Shown: positions 29,896 through 38,729, counted from the first letter of the stretch. The stretch is DNA of 64,000 nt from Desulfocurvus vexinensis DSM 17965 (GCF_000519125.1 NZ_JAEX01000005.1:250501-314500); one strand, 5' to 3'. Numbers and translations are program-made. Notes: a model not told the origin generated them from the sequence alone.

Positions 29896-30264
29896 GTCTG
29901 CCTCCTTGGTAGTTTGCAAAAAATTTCACAATGCCTATACCGCCTTGGCGCGGCTGTCAATGCCTGCCGGGGCTTTTTGACCCGTGCGGGCCCTTGTCCG
30001 CAGCGCCCGGGCTGCCTCGTGCGGGCCCCGGGGCGCGGGCTGGCCGGGCCGCAACCTGCCCGGGGCGGGGGCTGCGGGGCGCGGGCCGCAGCGGGCGGCA
30101 GGCGGCAGGGCGCAGGGGGATTCTTTTGCCCCGGGCCGCAGCCCGGCGGGCGGGGCGCGGGGAAGCAGGGTGTTGGCCACCCACAGCGCGGCGGCCTCGG
30201 CCGGGCGCGCGGGCGGGGGCTCGCGCCGGTGTTCGCGGGGTGGCCGGGGCTTGCGGGGCGGGCG
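29896..30264. other. Intergenic region between adk and tilS
   Basis: 369 bases. The left 65 hold the adk promoter and SD; the rest is extremely GC-rich with open frames in several directions but no SD-supported gene. Confidence 0.5.
29934..29960 (-). promoter_or_regulatory. Candidate promoter for adk
   Basis: Minus strand: TTGACA (29955-29960), 15-base spacer, TATAGG (29934-29939). The short spacer is the same as in the rpsT promoter. Confidence 0.45.
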
Positions 30265-31344
30265 TCATGGCGCGTCCGGCGGGCCGGGCGCCCTGGCGGC
30301 GCGGGCGAAGGTCACGCCCCGGGCGGCCACGCGGGCCGTCTTGGCGCCCGGGAACTGCACCGTGGCGCCCTGGCGGCCCGAGGCCCAGGCGCGCTCCAGG
30401 CGCAGCAACCCTTCGGCCAGGGGCTGGCCGGGGCCCTGGGCCTCCAGGGCGGCCTTGAACAGCCGCAGGCGCTGGGCCGGGGCCAGGGGCGCCAGCAGGG
30501 CCCCGGGCAGCAGCAGCGCCCCCGGCGCGCCGGGCACGGGCTCGGCCCGGGCCAGCAGGGCGGCGGTTTCGGCGGCGAACTGCGCGGCGTCCAGCCGGGC
30601 CAGACGCCACTGGCTGGCCACCTGGCGCAGGAAGTTCGGATTCTCGGCCAGCAGCTGCGGCAGCAGGGCGTGGCGCACGCGGTTGCGCAAAAAGCGCGGG
30701 TCGGCGTTGGAGGGGTCCTCGGTCCAGGGCAGGGCCAGGGCCGTGGCGAAGGCCCGGGCCCGGGCGCGCGGGGTCAGCAGCAGCGGGCGCAGCAGGCGGC
30801 GCCCCGGGTCCCAGGCGCGCATTCCGCCCAGCTGCGGCCAGCCTGCGCCGCGCACAAGGCGCATGAGCACGTCCTCGGCCAGGTCGTCGAGCATGTGGCC
30901 CACGGCCAGCACCGTGGCCCCGCAGCGGTCCATGGCCTGGCCCAGGAAGGCGTAGCGCGCCTCGCGGGCGGCCTCTTCCTGGCCCAGGCCCCGGGCGGCG
31001 GCCAGGGCGCCCACGTCCTGGCGCTGCACCTCGCAGGGCAGGCCAAGGGCGGCGCACAGGGCCCGGGCCCGCTCGGCCTCGGCCCCGGACTCGGGGCGTA
31101 GCCCGTGGTCCAGATGCGCGGCGGCCACGGCGCAGCCCAGGCGCGGGGCCAGGGCGGCCAGGGCGGCGAGCAGGGTCGTGGAGTCCAGCCCGCCCGAAAA
31201 GCCGACCAGCACCGTGCGCCCGGCCAGGTCCAGCCCCAGCTCGCCGCGCACGAAGCGCTCCACGCCCAGGCAGAAATGGGCCGCCTGGGGCGGCAGGGCC
31301 TGGAGCTTCAGGGGGATGGCGGCGGGGGGGGGGGGCACGGGCAC
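30265..31344 (-). CDS. tilS: tRNA(Ile)-lysidine synthase-like PP-loop ATPase
   Basis: Expected to convert C34 of the CAU-anticodon isoleucine tRNA to lysidine. About 359 residues, with the PP-loop SGGLDSTTL near residue 50, HLDHGLRPES, and VGHMLDDLAEDVLMRL, the TilS-type helix. A long Ala/Leu-rich C-terminal part follows. The GTG at 31344 has AGGAG five bases upstream. Directly after the start comes a run of twelve C (31324-31335 as G on the plus strand) coding Pro-Pro-Pro-Pro, so a one-base slip would frameshift the gene. A related TtcA-type thiolase is less likely because the CxxC motifs are absent. Confidence 0.82.
   Translation of the reverse strand: MPVPPPPAAIPLKLQALPPQAAHFCLGVERFVRGELGLDLAGRTVLVGFSGGLDSTTLLAALAALAPRLGCAVAAAHLDHGLRPESGAEAERARALCAALGLPCEVQRQDVGALAAARGLGQEEAAREARYAFLGQAMDRCGATVLAVGHMLDDLAEDVLMRLVRGAGWPQLGGMRAWDPGRRLLRPLLLTPRARARAFATALALPWTEDPSNADPRFLRNRVRHALLPQLLAENPNFLRQVASQWRLARLDAAQFAAETAALLARAEPVPGAPGALLLPGALLAPLAPAQRLRLFKAALEAQGPGQPLAEGLLRLERAWASGRQGATVQFPGAKTARVAARGVTFARAARAPGPPDAP
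31324..31335. repeat. G12/C12 homopolymer in the first codons of tilS
   Basis: Twelve uninterrupted G on the plus strand, codons 4-7 of tilS on the minus strand. The longest homopolymer I noticed in the window. Confidence 0.9.
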
Positions 31345-31574
31345 GGAGGCTCCTGTGGGCTTGCGGCGCGGCGGCGCGGTTCCGGACGCCCGGCTCCGGG
31401 GGCCGGGAGCCTCGGGTCGCCCGGGCCGGGAGAGCAGCCGACCCGGGGGCGCGGGCCTCGTCGCCGGAATCGCCCCCCGCCGCCCGGGCCGGGTGGCGTC
31501 CCGGGCCCTGGGCGCCCGCAAGGCGGGCAGCCGCTTTTGGCGCGACAGGGCCGGAGGGCCCGGCTGGCGGGTTC

Positions 31575-31910
31575 CTAGACGGGGATGTCCAGCTCGCGCA
31601 GGGTGCGGTCCAGCTCGTCCATGATCCAGGCCCGCTGGGTGGCATCGGCGTAGCACACGCACGAGCAGCGCAGCCGGTTGCGCGCGCGCACCAGCAGTTC
31701 CGCGTGCACCCAGTCCTCGCCCAGTTCCACGCCCACGCTGTGCGGGCCGCAGTCCCCGGTGTGGTCGCGCTGCTCGGCGGAGAGCAGGGCCTCGGGCAGG
31801 TCCAGCCAGTACATGGCGTCCATGGAGCTCTTCATGCCCCGGGCGTCCAGGGCCCGGGCCAGGCGCGCCACGTCTTCGGGGGCCAGTTCGTCGATATGGT
31901 AACTGCGCAT
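31575..31910 (-). CDS. Hypothetical protein in the hemA operon (111 aa)
   Basis: A 111-residue soluble protein starting MRSYHIDELAPEDVARLARAL, with DAMYWLDLPEALLSAEQRDH and a pair of neighbouring cysteines in RCSCVCYAD, ending in an acidic helix. It lies ten bases after hemA on the same strand, so it is co-transcribed with the tetrapyrrole genes. The family is not recognised. The CSCVC cluster could bind metal or heme, but this is speculation. Clean frame and tight spacing support a real gene. Confidence 0.7.
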   Translation of the reverse strand: MRSYHIDELAPEDVARLARALDARGMKSSMDAMYWLDLPEALLSAEQRDHTGDCGPHSVGVELGEDWVHAELLVRARNRLRCSCVCYADATQRAWIMDELDRTLRELDIPV

Positions 31911-31920
31911 GGCGGCCTCG

Positions 31921-33306
31921 TCAGGAGTCGTTGTCGTTGTCTTGGCCGTTGGCGGCGGCGGCGTGGACGCACTGGGCCGGACGCAGGGGCACCACGGTGC
32001 CCTTGCGCTCGGCGTGGGCGTCTTCGGGCACCTGGTCGCCGTCGAGGTTGAACATCCGCCGGGTGGAGTCGATGATCCGCTGGGCGCGACCTTCTTCCTG
32101 GGTCCTGCGCTTCAGGTAGACGATGGGCTCGTGGTAGAGCTTGCGCGCCACCGAGCGCACCAGGGTCCGCAGGGCCTCCTCGGTGGCGGGGTCCACCTCC
32201 GGGCCCAGGCGCTTGAGGGTTTTGGCCAGTTCGCGCTCGGCGATGGCCTCGCCGCGCGAGAGCAGGTCCACGATGGTCGGTTGCAGCTCCAGGGACTCCA
32301 GCCAGCGCGAGAACGCCCCGACCTCCTCCTCGACGATGGCCGCAGCCTTGACGGCCTCGTCGCGGCGGGCGGCGAGGTTCTCCTCCACCACCTCCTTGAG
32401 GTCGTCGATGTCGTAGAGGTAGACGTTGTCCAGGGCGTTGACGTCGGGGTCGATGTCGCGCGGCACGGCGATGTCGATGAAGAACATGGGCCGGTTGCGC
32501 CGCGCGCGCAGCACGGGCTTGACGTCGCGCGCGCGGATCACGGCCTCGGTGGCGCCGGTGGAGGAGATGACGATGTCCACCTCGGGCAGCAGGGCGGTGA
32601 GGTTCTCGAAGGGCACGGCGCGGCCCTTGAAGCGCGCGGCCAGCTCCTTGGCCCGCGAGTAGGTGCGGTTGGCCACCAGGATCTCGCGGATGCCCGCGTT
32701 GACCAGGTGCGCGGCGGCCAGTTCGGCCATTTCGCCCGCGCCCACGAGCATGGCCCGGTTGGCGCTCATGTCGCCGAAGATCTTCTTGGCCAGCTCCACG
32801 GCGGCATAGCTGATGGACACGGCGCTGGAGGCGATGGCCGTTTCGGTGCGCACGCGCTTGGCCACGGAAAAGGCCTTGTGCAGCAGGCGGTTCAGGATGA
32901 CCTTGGCCGCGCCGTGGTCCACGCTGGCGCGGTAGGCGTCCTTGATCTGGCCCAGGATCTGCGGCTCGCCCATGACCATGGAATCCAGGCTGGAGGCCAC
33001 GGTGAACAGGTGGCGCACGGCGTCCAGGCCCTGGTGTACATAGACGTGCGGGCCAAGGACGCCCACGCTGCCGCCGCAGGTTTCGGCCCAGAAGGCCAGG
33101 ATGGCCTCGGGCTGCGTCGTGTGGTCGGCCACGGCCAGGATTTCCACGCGGTTGCAGGTGGACAGGGTCACGGCCTCGGTGACGGGCCCCTCGGGGCTGA
33201 CCAGCCCCAGGCGGCAGGGGTCGCATTCGGCCAGGGCGTAGGCCTCGCGGATTTCCACGCCCGCGGTGCGGTGGTTCAGGCCGACAAGAATGAGTTTTTG
33301 CTGCAT
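31921..33306 (-). CDS. hemA: Glutamyl-tRNA reductase
   Basis: Reduces glutamyl-tRNA to glutamate-1-semialdehyde, the entry of the C5 pathway to heme, siroheme and cobalamin. The 461-residue protein has the catalytic Cys51 in TLSTCNRVEI, SSLDSMVMGEPQILGQIKDAY, the Rossmann MLVGAGEMAELAAAHLV and the C-terminal dimerisation helix. The last 25 residues or so are polar and low complexity. It is ninth base after the CcsA-like gene, in an operon with siroheme synthase-like and CcsA-like genes, fitting a heme/siroheme supply role for cytochromes and sulfite reductase. Confidence 0.95.
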   Translation of the reverse strand: MQQKLILVGLNHRTAGVEIREAYALAECDPCRLGLVSPEGPVTEAVTLSTCNRVEILAVADHTTQPEAILAFWAETCGGSVGVLGPHVYVHQGLDAVRHLFTVASSLDSMVMGEPQILGQIKDAYRASVDHGAAKVILNRLLHKAFSVAKRVRTETAIASSAVSISYAAVELAKKIFGDMSANRAMLVGAGEMAELAAAHLVNAGIREILVANRTYSRAKELAARFKGRAVPFENLTALLPEVDIVISSTGATEAVIRARDVKPVLRARRNRPMFFIDIAVPRDIDPDVNALDNVYLYDIDDLKEVVEENLAARRDEAVKAAAIVEEEVGAFSRWLESLELQPTIVDLLSRGEAIAERELAKTLKRLGPEVDPATEEALRTLVRSVARKLYHEPIVYLKRRTQEEGRAQRIIDSTRRMFNLDGDQVPEDAHAERKGTVVPLRPAQCVHAAAANGQDNDNDS

Positions 33307-33315
33307 GGCGCCGGA

Positions 33316-34143
33316 TTATTGGAAGTTGTGGTGCGAGGGCACCAGGAAGTTGACCAGGACCAGGGAGAGCATGGACAGGGTGAAGACCAGCATGCCCAGG
33401 ATGGCCGCCTTGCGCCCCCGCCAGCCCAGGCTCAGGCGCTGGTGGAAGAGGTAGGCGTAGAGCACCCAGATGCACAGGGAGGTGATTTCCTTGGGGTCCC
33501 AGGTGAGCAGGCGGCCCCAGGTGTAGCGGCCCCAGATGAAGCCCGAGAGCAGGCCCAGGGAGTAGAGCGGGAAGCCCCAGATCACGGCCCATTTATTGGC
33601 CAGGTCCAGGGTGTTCAGGCTCGGCAGGTCCTTGCGGAAGCCGGTGAGCTTCTCCTTGGTCTTGATCTTGCGCTCCATGTGCAGGAACAGCGCCCCGGCG
33701 GCGAAGGCCATGGCCAGCAGCGTCAGGCTGCACAACAGCGCGCCGATGTGCAGGGTGAAGAACAGCCCGGCGAAGTGTTCGGGCATGGTCACGGCCTTGC
33801 CCGCCGGGATGGTGATGGACGACAGGTAGAGCACCAGGGCCAGGGGCGAGGCGGCCAGGGCCAGGAATTCCAGCCGCTTGCGCCACCAGATGCCGAAGTA
33901 GACCACCAGCAGCAGCCAGGCCATGAGGCTGTAGTACAGCCCGCCCTGGAGGAAGGTGGCGTGGCCCCCGGCGGCGAAGAGCAGGGCGATTTCCATGGAA
34001 TGCAGGACCAGGCCCCCGGCGGCGCACAGGCTGCCCGCGCGCTTGAGCACGGGCCGCTGCCCGAGCATCCCGGCGGGGAACAGCAGCGCCCCGGCGAAAT
34101 ACAGCGCCACAACGGCTATTTCCAGCAGGCTAGCATAATCCAT
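33316..34143 (-). CDS. CcsA/HemX-family cytochrome assembly membrane protein
   Basis: A 275-residue protein with about eight transmembrane helices and the WD-type motif GRLLTWDPKEITSLCIWVLY near residue 215, which in CcsA/CcmF-like proteins contacts heme. Conserved His residues occur in HSMEIAL, TLHIGALL and FHQRLSL. It may handle heme for cytochrome c maturation or, like HemX, affect HemA levels; the position directly upstream of hemA fits either. It overlaps the siroheme synthase-like gene by 14 bases. Confidence 0.82.
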   Translation of the reverse strand: MDYASLLEIAVVALYFAGALLFPAGMLGQRPVLKRAGSLCAAGGLVLHSMEIALLFAAGGHATFLQGGLYYSLMAWLLLVVYFGIWWRKRLEFLALAASPLALVLYLSSITIPAGKAVTMPEHFAGLFFTLHIGALLCSLTLLAMAFAAGALFLHMERKIKTKEKLTGFRKDLPSLNTLDLANKWAVIWGFPLYSLGLLSGFIWGRYTWGRLLTWDPKEITSLCIWVLYAYLFHQRLSLGWRGRKAAILGMLVFTLSMLSLVLVNFLVPSHHNFQ

Positions 34144-34807
34144 CGAGCAGTTCTCCGATCTTGGGGGCCAGGGGGGCGGGCAGCAGGCCGTGGAGCAGCG
34201 CGCTGGCCGCCTCGCGGTCTGCGCGGGCCAGGGCTTCGAGCAGCCCGCAGCCCACCAGGGCGCGGAACAGCTCCGTATTGGCCGGGGTGCCCATGCCCAG
34301 GGCCAGCACCTGGGGCCTCATACGCTCCATGAGGGTCAAAAACAAGCCGTACTGCGGGCCGAAATGCGCGCGCATCTCGGCGCCGATGCGCCGGGCCAGG
34401 GCCGGGCTGGCCCCGCCGGTGGAAAAGGCCACGGTGAGCGGGCCGCTGTCCACCGTGGCGGGCACGATGAACGTCCCCAGCTCCGGGGCGTCGGCCACGT
34501 TGACCGGCACGCCGCGCTCACGGGCCGCTTCGGCCACCAGGGCGTTGACCTGCGGGTCGCCCGTGCAGGCGAAGGCCAGGGTGCGGCCGTCCAGGTCCGC
34601 CGGGGCGAAGGGCCGCCGGGCGAATTCCAGGCCCGGGTGCTCCAGCAGGGCCGCCAGCCCCGGCGAGGGCGCGGCGGTGTCCAGGGCCAGCACATGGGCG
34701 GCCCCGCAGTCCAGCAGGGTGCCGATCTTGCGCTGGCCCACCTCGCCCGCGCCCACCACCAGGGCGCGCAGCCGGGCCGGGTCGAGGAACACGGGGTAGT
34801 GGCGCAT
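34130..34807 (-). CDS. Precorrin-2 dehydrogenase / siroheme synthase N-domain-like
   Basis: Oxidises precorrin-2 to sirohydrochlorin, and perhaps inserts iron, for siroheme. The 225-residue protein has the CysG-N Rossmann start FLDPARLRALVVGAGEVGQRKIG, VNVADAPELGTFIVPATVDSGPLTVAFSTGGASPALARRI and a helical C-terminus, the usual single-domain form (Met8/SirC/CysG-N). A siroheme enzyme is expected in a sulfate reducer for dissimilatory sulfite reductase. First gene of the operon with the CcsA-like gene, hemA and the 111-residue protein. Confidence 0.86.
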   Translation of the reverse strand: MRHYPVFLDPARLRALVVGAGEVGQRKIGTLLDCGAAHVLALDTAAPSPGLAALLEHPGLEFARRPFAPADLDGRTLAFACTGDPQVNALVAEAARERGVPVNVADAPELGTFIVPATVDSGPLTVAFSTGGASPALARRIGAEMRAHFGPQYGLFLTLMERMRPQVLALGMGTPANTELFRALVGCGLLEALARADREAASALLHGLLPAPLAPKIGELLDGLC

Positions 34808-34891
34808 CGGCCCTTGGTATCAGAAGCGCGGCGCGCACGCAAAAGGATATGCGGCCCCGGGGCGCCCGGGAAATGGGCGACGCGCCAGCCG

Positions 34892-34920
34892 TTGCCTCGC
34901 GGTGCGCTTTGGGCTACCGT
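34892..34920 (+). promoter_or_regulatory. Weak candidate promoter for the glycosyltransferase pair
   Basis: TTGCCT (34892-34897), 17-base spacer, TACCGT (34915-34920), 40 bases before the ATG at 34960. Weak match. Confidence 0.3.
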
Positions 34921-34959
34921 GCCGGGGTTCCCTCCGCCAACCCTCGACCCGCGCAGGCC

Positions 34960-36270
34960 ATGCAAGAGACCCACCCGGACCAGCCCCCGGCGCCAGGCCG
35001 CAGCCATCTGGTGGTCCAGCTCGCCCGCTTCGGCGATCTGGTACAGACGAAGCGCCTGCTGGCGACCCTGGCCGCGCGCCCCGGGGCCGAGGTGCATCTG
35101 GCGGTGGACCGCTCCCTGGCGGGCCTGGCGGGCCTGCTTTTCCCGGGGGTGGTCGTCCACGGCCTGAGCGCCCACGCCCAGGGCCAGCCCGACCCGGCCC
35201 GGGCCCTGGAGGACAACCTGCCCGTGTTCGCCGCCCTGCGCGGGGCCGCGTTCCACGAGGTCTATAACCTCAACTATTCCGGCCTGAATTTCGCCCTGTC
35301 CACCCTGTTCGACCCGGCCATCGTGCGCGGGCACCGCCTGGAGAACGGCCAGCGCCTGTCCGACCCCTGGGCGGCCATGGCCCTGCGCTGGACGCGCCAG
35401 CGCCGCTTCGCCGGGCTGAATCTCGTGGACTACTGGGCCGAGCTGGCCGCCGACCCGCTGCCCCCGGGCATGGTCAACCCCGTGGCCCGGCGCGGCGGGC
35501 GCGGGGTGGGCCTCGTGCTTGCCGGGCGCAACGCCCGCCGCTCCCTGCCGCCGCAGACCCTGGTCCTCTTGGCCGGGGCCGTGGTCCAGGGCACGGGGGC
35601 CTCGCGGGTGGTGCTGCTGGGTTCGGGGGCCGAGCGCGGGGCGGCCAAGGAGCTTGCGGCCCTCATGCCGCGCGCCCTGCGCAGCATCACCGAGGACGCC
35701 GTGGGCGCCACGGATTGGCGCGGACTCATGGACGCCCTGGCCGGGCTGGACGCGCTGCTGACCCCCGACACGGGCACCATGCACCTGGCGGCGCATCTGG
35801 GCGTGCCGGTGCACGGCTTCTTCCTGTCCTCGGCGTGGTGCTTCGAGACCGGGCCCTACGGCCTGGGGCACCGCGTGTGGCAGGCCGACATCGGCTGCGC
35901 GCCCTGCCTGGAAACCGAGCCCTGCCCCATCGGCACGCGCTGCGCCCAGGCCTTCGCCGGGCGCGACCTGCTGCGCCATCTGGCGGGCAACGCGGCCTTC
36001 GAGCCCCCCGAGGGGCTCACGGGCTACGTTTCGGCCTTCGACCCCCTGGGCCTGACCTTCCGGCCCGTGCTGGGGGCGGACCCCGAGGCCGACCGCCGCC
36101 AGCAGTTCCGTATCCTGCTGGCCGGAATGCTCGGCCAGCCCATGACCGGCACCGTGGACCCGGAGCTGGCCCGCGAGTTCCTGCGCGAGGAGGACTGGAT
36201 GCTCCCGCGCGCCATCAAGCCGCATGCAACCATGGAATTCCTGGATTTCCAGGAGAAGGTTCAGGCATGA
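34960..36270 (+). CDS. Glycosyltransferase family 9 (heptosyltransferase-like)
   Basis: Probable ADP-heptose- or related sugar-dependent transferase acting at the cytoplasmic face. The 436-residue protein has HLVVQLARFGDLVQTKRLLATL at the start, typical of GT9, and LTPDTGTMHLAAHLGVPVHGFFLSSAW in the C-terminal half, the GT9 donor-binding signature. A cysteine group (CAPCLETEPCPIGTRC) follows, as seen in other members. The ATG at 34960 was chosen because the upstream extension is low complexity without an SD. Its stop overlaps the next gene's ATG (ATGA). The substrate, LPS core or protein, is not known. Confidence 0.85.
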   Translation: MQETHPDQPPAPGRSHLVVQLARFGDLVQTKRLLATLAARPGAEVHLAVDRSLAGLAGLLFPGVVVHGLSAHAQGQPDPARALEDNLPVFAALRGAAFHEVYNLNYSGLNFALSTLFDPAIVRGHRLENGQRLSDPWAAMALRWTRQRRFAGLNLVDYWAELAADPLPPGMVNPVARRGGRGVGLVLAGRNARRSLPPQTLVLLAGAVVQGTGASRVVLLGSGAERGAAKELAALMPRALRSITEDAVGATDWRGLMDALAGLDALLTPDTGTMHLAAHLGVPVHGFFLSSAWCFETGPYGLGHRVWQADIGCAPCLETEPCPIGTRCAQAFAGRDLLRHLAGNAAFEPPEGLTGYVSAFDPLGLTFRPVLGADPEADRRQQFRILLAGMLGQPMTGTVDPELAREFLREEDWMLPRAIKPHATMEFLDFQEKVQA

Positions 36271-37592
36271 CTTCACGAAGCGATCTGACGGGGGCGGCGC
36301 CCCCGGGAGCCCCGGGGGGGGCGTTGCGGGTGCTGCTGGTTCCGCCGCTGTACGGAGGATCCCTGCCGGTGGCCCGGTTCTGCGGGCGGGCCCTGGCGGA
36401 CATGGGGCACATGGTGGAGACCTTCGAGGCTCCGGACTTCCACGGCGCGTTCACGGCCCTCAAGGGCCTGCGCGTGACCTCCGAGCGGCTGACGCACCTG
36501 GAGAACGCCTTTCTGGGCGTGGTCTCCCAGGCCATCCTGGCCAAGGTGGAGACCTTCGAGCCCGACCTGGTGCTGGCCCTGGCCCAGGCGCCCCTGGGGG
36601 CCCAGGCCCTGCGGCGGCTGCGCCGCGACGGCGTGCCCACGGCCATGTGGTTCGTGGAGGACTGGCGGGTCTTCACCTATTGGCGGGGCTACGCGCCGCT
36701 GTACGACTTCTTCGCCGTGATCCAGGAGGACCCCTTCCTGGGCGAGCTGGCGGCGGTGGGGCAGCCCAACGCCCTCTATCTGCCCCTGGCGGCGGACCCG
36801 CAGTTCCACCGGCCCCTGGACCTGACCCCCGGCGAGCGCCGCACCTGGGGCGCGCAGGTCGGCTTCATGGGCGCGGGCTACCCCAACCGGCGCCGGGCCT
36901 TCCGGCGCCTGGCGCACCATGACTTCAAGATCTGGGGCACGGAGTGGGAGGGCGACGCGGTCCTGGCGCGGCGGGTGCAGATGCAGGGCCGCCGCGTGAG
37001 CCCCGAGGAGTGCGTGAAGATCTTCAACGCCACCCTGGTCAACCTGAACCTGCACTCCAGCGTGCAGGCCGAGCGGCTGGTGCCCGGGGGCGACTTCGTG
37101 AACCCGCGCACCTTCGAGCTGGCCGCCTGCGGCGCCTTCCAGCTTGTGGACCGGCGCACGCTCATGGACGAGCTGTTCTGGTCCGACGAGCTGGCGACCT
37201 TCGAGACCATGGCCGAGCTGGAGGAGCGCATCCAGTACTTCCTGGCCCACCCCGAGGAGCGCGCGGAATACGCCCGCCGGGGCCGGGCGCGGGTGCTGGC
37301 CGAGCACACCTACACCCACCGCATGCAGGCGCTTCTGGCCTTCATCGCCCAGCGCCGCCCGGGCTGGCCCGCCCCGCGCAAGAGCGCCCGGGCCCTGGAC
37401 GGCCTGCCCGAACCCCTGCGCGCCCAGGTGGCGGAACTGCTGGGCCGCCTGGGCCTGGGGGCCGACACGGGCTTCGACGACCTGGTCTGGGCCGTGCGCC
37501 AGCGCCAGGGCGAGCTGACCGAGGTGGAGACCGCCGTGCTGTTCCTGGACGAATGGCGCAGGCAGTACGGGGCCAAGCCTTCCGGGGGCTGA
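36267..37592 (+). CDS. CgeB-like glycosyltransferase
   Basis: A 441-residue GT-B protein: LRVLLVPPLYGGSLPVARFCGRAL at the N-terminus, TAMWFVEDWRVFTYWRGYAPLYDFFAVIQ, and a C-terminal part with NLNLHSSVQAERLVPGGDFVNPRTFELAACGAFQLVD resembling the CgeB/DUF3880 class. The last 60 residues are an extra helical tail. Start and stop of the two glycosyltransferases overlap by four bases, so they are translationally coupled and probably act on the same glycan. In Desulfovibrio relatives such pairs occur with surface or flagellar glycosylation, but nothing in this window ties them to flagella. Confidence 0.78.
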   Translation: MTSRSDLTGAAPPGAPGGALRVLLVPPLYGGSLPVARFCGRALADMGHMVETFEAPDFHGAFTALKGLRVTSERLTHLENAFLGVVSQAILAKVETFEPDLVLALAQAPLGAQALRRLRRDGVPTAMWFVEDWRVFTYWRGYAPLYDFFAVIQEDPFLGELAAVGQPNALYLPLAADPQFHRPLDLTPGERRTWGAQVGFMGAGYPNRRRAFRRLAHHDFKIWGTEWEGDAVLARRVQMQGRRVSPEECVKIFNATLVNLNLHSSVQAERLVPGGDFVNPRTFELAACGAFQLVDRRTLMDELFWSDELATFETMAELEERIQYFLAHPEERAEYARRGRARVLAEHTYTHRMQALLAFIAQRRPGWPAPRKSARALDGLPEPLRAQVAELLGRLGLGADTGFDDLVWAVRQRQGELTEVETAVLFLDEWRRQYGAKPSGG

Positions 37593-37616
37593 GAGTTTAG
37601 GTGATTGAATACCGCG

Positions 37617-38729
37617 TCATTCCTGCGGTCTCCACCAGGTTGTGCAGGCTGGATTCTCTCCATCCAGATAAACGGGCTCGCCGATGCGTGGCGTGAGCAA
37701 CTGAAAGTTTTTCCCTTGGGCAGAGCTTAGAATCCTGTCCAAAGGCTCATCCCAGCGATGGTTGGCCATGGCGAACTTGCCGACATGCCCGGGGACCAGG
37801 ATCCGGGCTTTCAGGTCGTCGGCTGCCTGGGCCGCTTCTTCAGGTGTCATATGGACATACGGCCAATCAGCGTCATACTGGCCTGTATCCAGCGAGACCA
37901 AGTCAAAACCGCCTAGCGCTTCGCCAATATTTGCAAAATGGCTCCCATAACCGCTATCGCCGCTTAGAAAAATGCGGTGATCTTTTCCTTCCAAGGCAAA
38001 TGCAACCCACAGGGTCTTGTTGTTCCACCAGGAGCGTCCCGAAAAATGACGGGCAGGCAGGATGTGGATTTTCAGGCCGTCAAACGGAAGCGTGGTGTTC
38101 CAATCGGCCTCGTGGATCATCGAATCGGGAAATCCCCAACCGGAAAAGTGCACCCCAGCCCCCAGCCCGGTGACAATGTTTTTGATTTTAGGACGCAAGG
38201 CCATGGCCGTGGGGTAGTCCAGGTGATCCCAATGGTCATGGGTGATGAGCAGGAAATCTATTTCCGGCAAATCGCGGGCTGTGAATGGGTTGGAGCCGGG
38301 GAAGGCCTTGTTGGCGAAAAACACCGGGGACGCATATGCGCTGAAAATTGGATCAACAAGAATGACCCGCCCGTCAAGTTGGATGAAATAGGAGGAATGC
38401 CCCATCCAGACGACGAGATTGCGGTTCCGGTCCAGGCCTTTGAGATCCGTTTTTACAGATGGTATCGGCGAATCGGGTGTTAAGCCCTCCTTGCTGTTGA
38501 ACAGGTCTTCACGCAGGTCAGCCCAAAACCCTTTCTCGTTGACCAGAACGGGTGTTTCTTCGAGATTCCGAAACTGCCCGGCCAGCTGATCATAATGCGG
38601 CGACAGGGATATCTGATCCAGGCGGCGGCCCGAAGGCGATGCGCCGAACATCGGCAGATTGAGAAATATCACGGCCACCGCCACACTTGAAGCGATGACC
38701 AGAATGAGTATGACTAGTATATTTTTCAT
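37617..38729 (-). CDS. Metallo-beta-lactamase-fold hydrolase with N-terminal membrane anchor (UlaG/NAPE-PLD-like)
   Basis: A 370-residue protein with one N-terminal hydrophobic anchor (MKNILVILILVIASSVAVAV), then an MBL core: WMGHSSYFIQLDGRVILVDPIFS, THDHWDHLDYPTAMAL (HxHxDH metal site), LPARHFSGRSWW and LSGDSGYGSHF, ending GHVGKFAMANHRWDEP. This is the class near N-acyl-phosphatidylethanolamine phospholipase D and L-ascorbate-6-phosphate lactonase; the substrate is unknown. Base composition is visibly lower in GC (roughly 50-55%) than the flanks, so recent transfer is likely. An ATG 45 bases further upstream is possible but has no SD. Confidence 0.82.
   Translation of the reverse strand: MKNILVILILVIASSVAVAVIFLNLPMFGASPSGRRLDQISLSPHYDQLAGQFRNLEETPVLVNEKGFWADLREDLFNSKEGLTPDSPIPSVKTDLKGLDRNRNLVVWMGHSSYFIQLDGRVILVDPIFSAYASPVFFANKAFPGSNPFTARDLPEIDFLLITHDHWDHLDYPTAMALRPKIKNIVTGLGAGVHFSGWGFPDSMIHEADWNTTLPFDGLKIHILPARHFSGRSWWNNKTLWVAFALEGKDHRIFLSGDSGYGSHFANIGEALGGFDLVSLDTGQYDADWPYVHMTPEEAAQAADDLKARILVPGHVGKFAMANHRWDEPLDRILSSAQGKNFQLLTPRIGEPVYLDGENPACTTWWRPQE

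Noticed and set aside
29957-30268. A 103-codon frame overlapping the tilS stop by ATGA
   Set aside because: Only Pro/Ala/Arg/Gly from GC-rich DNA, no SD-supported start of its own, and it runs into the adk promoter.
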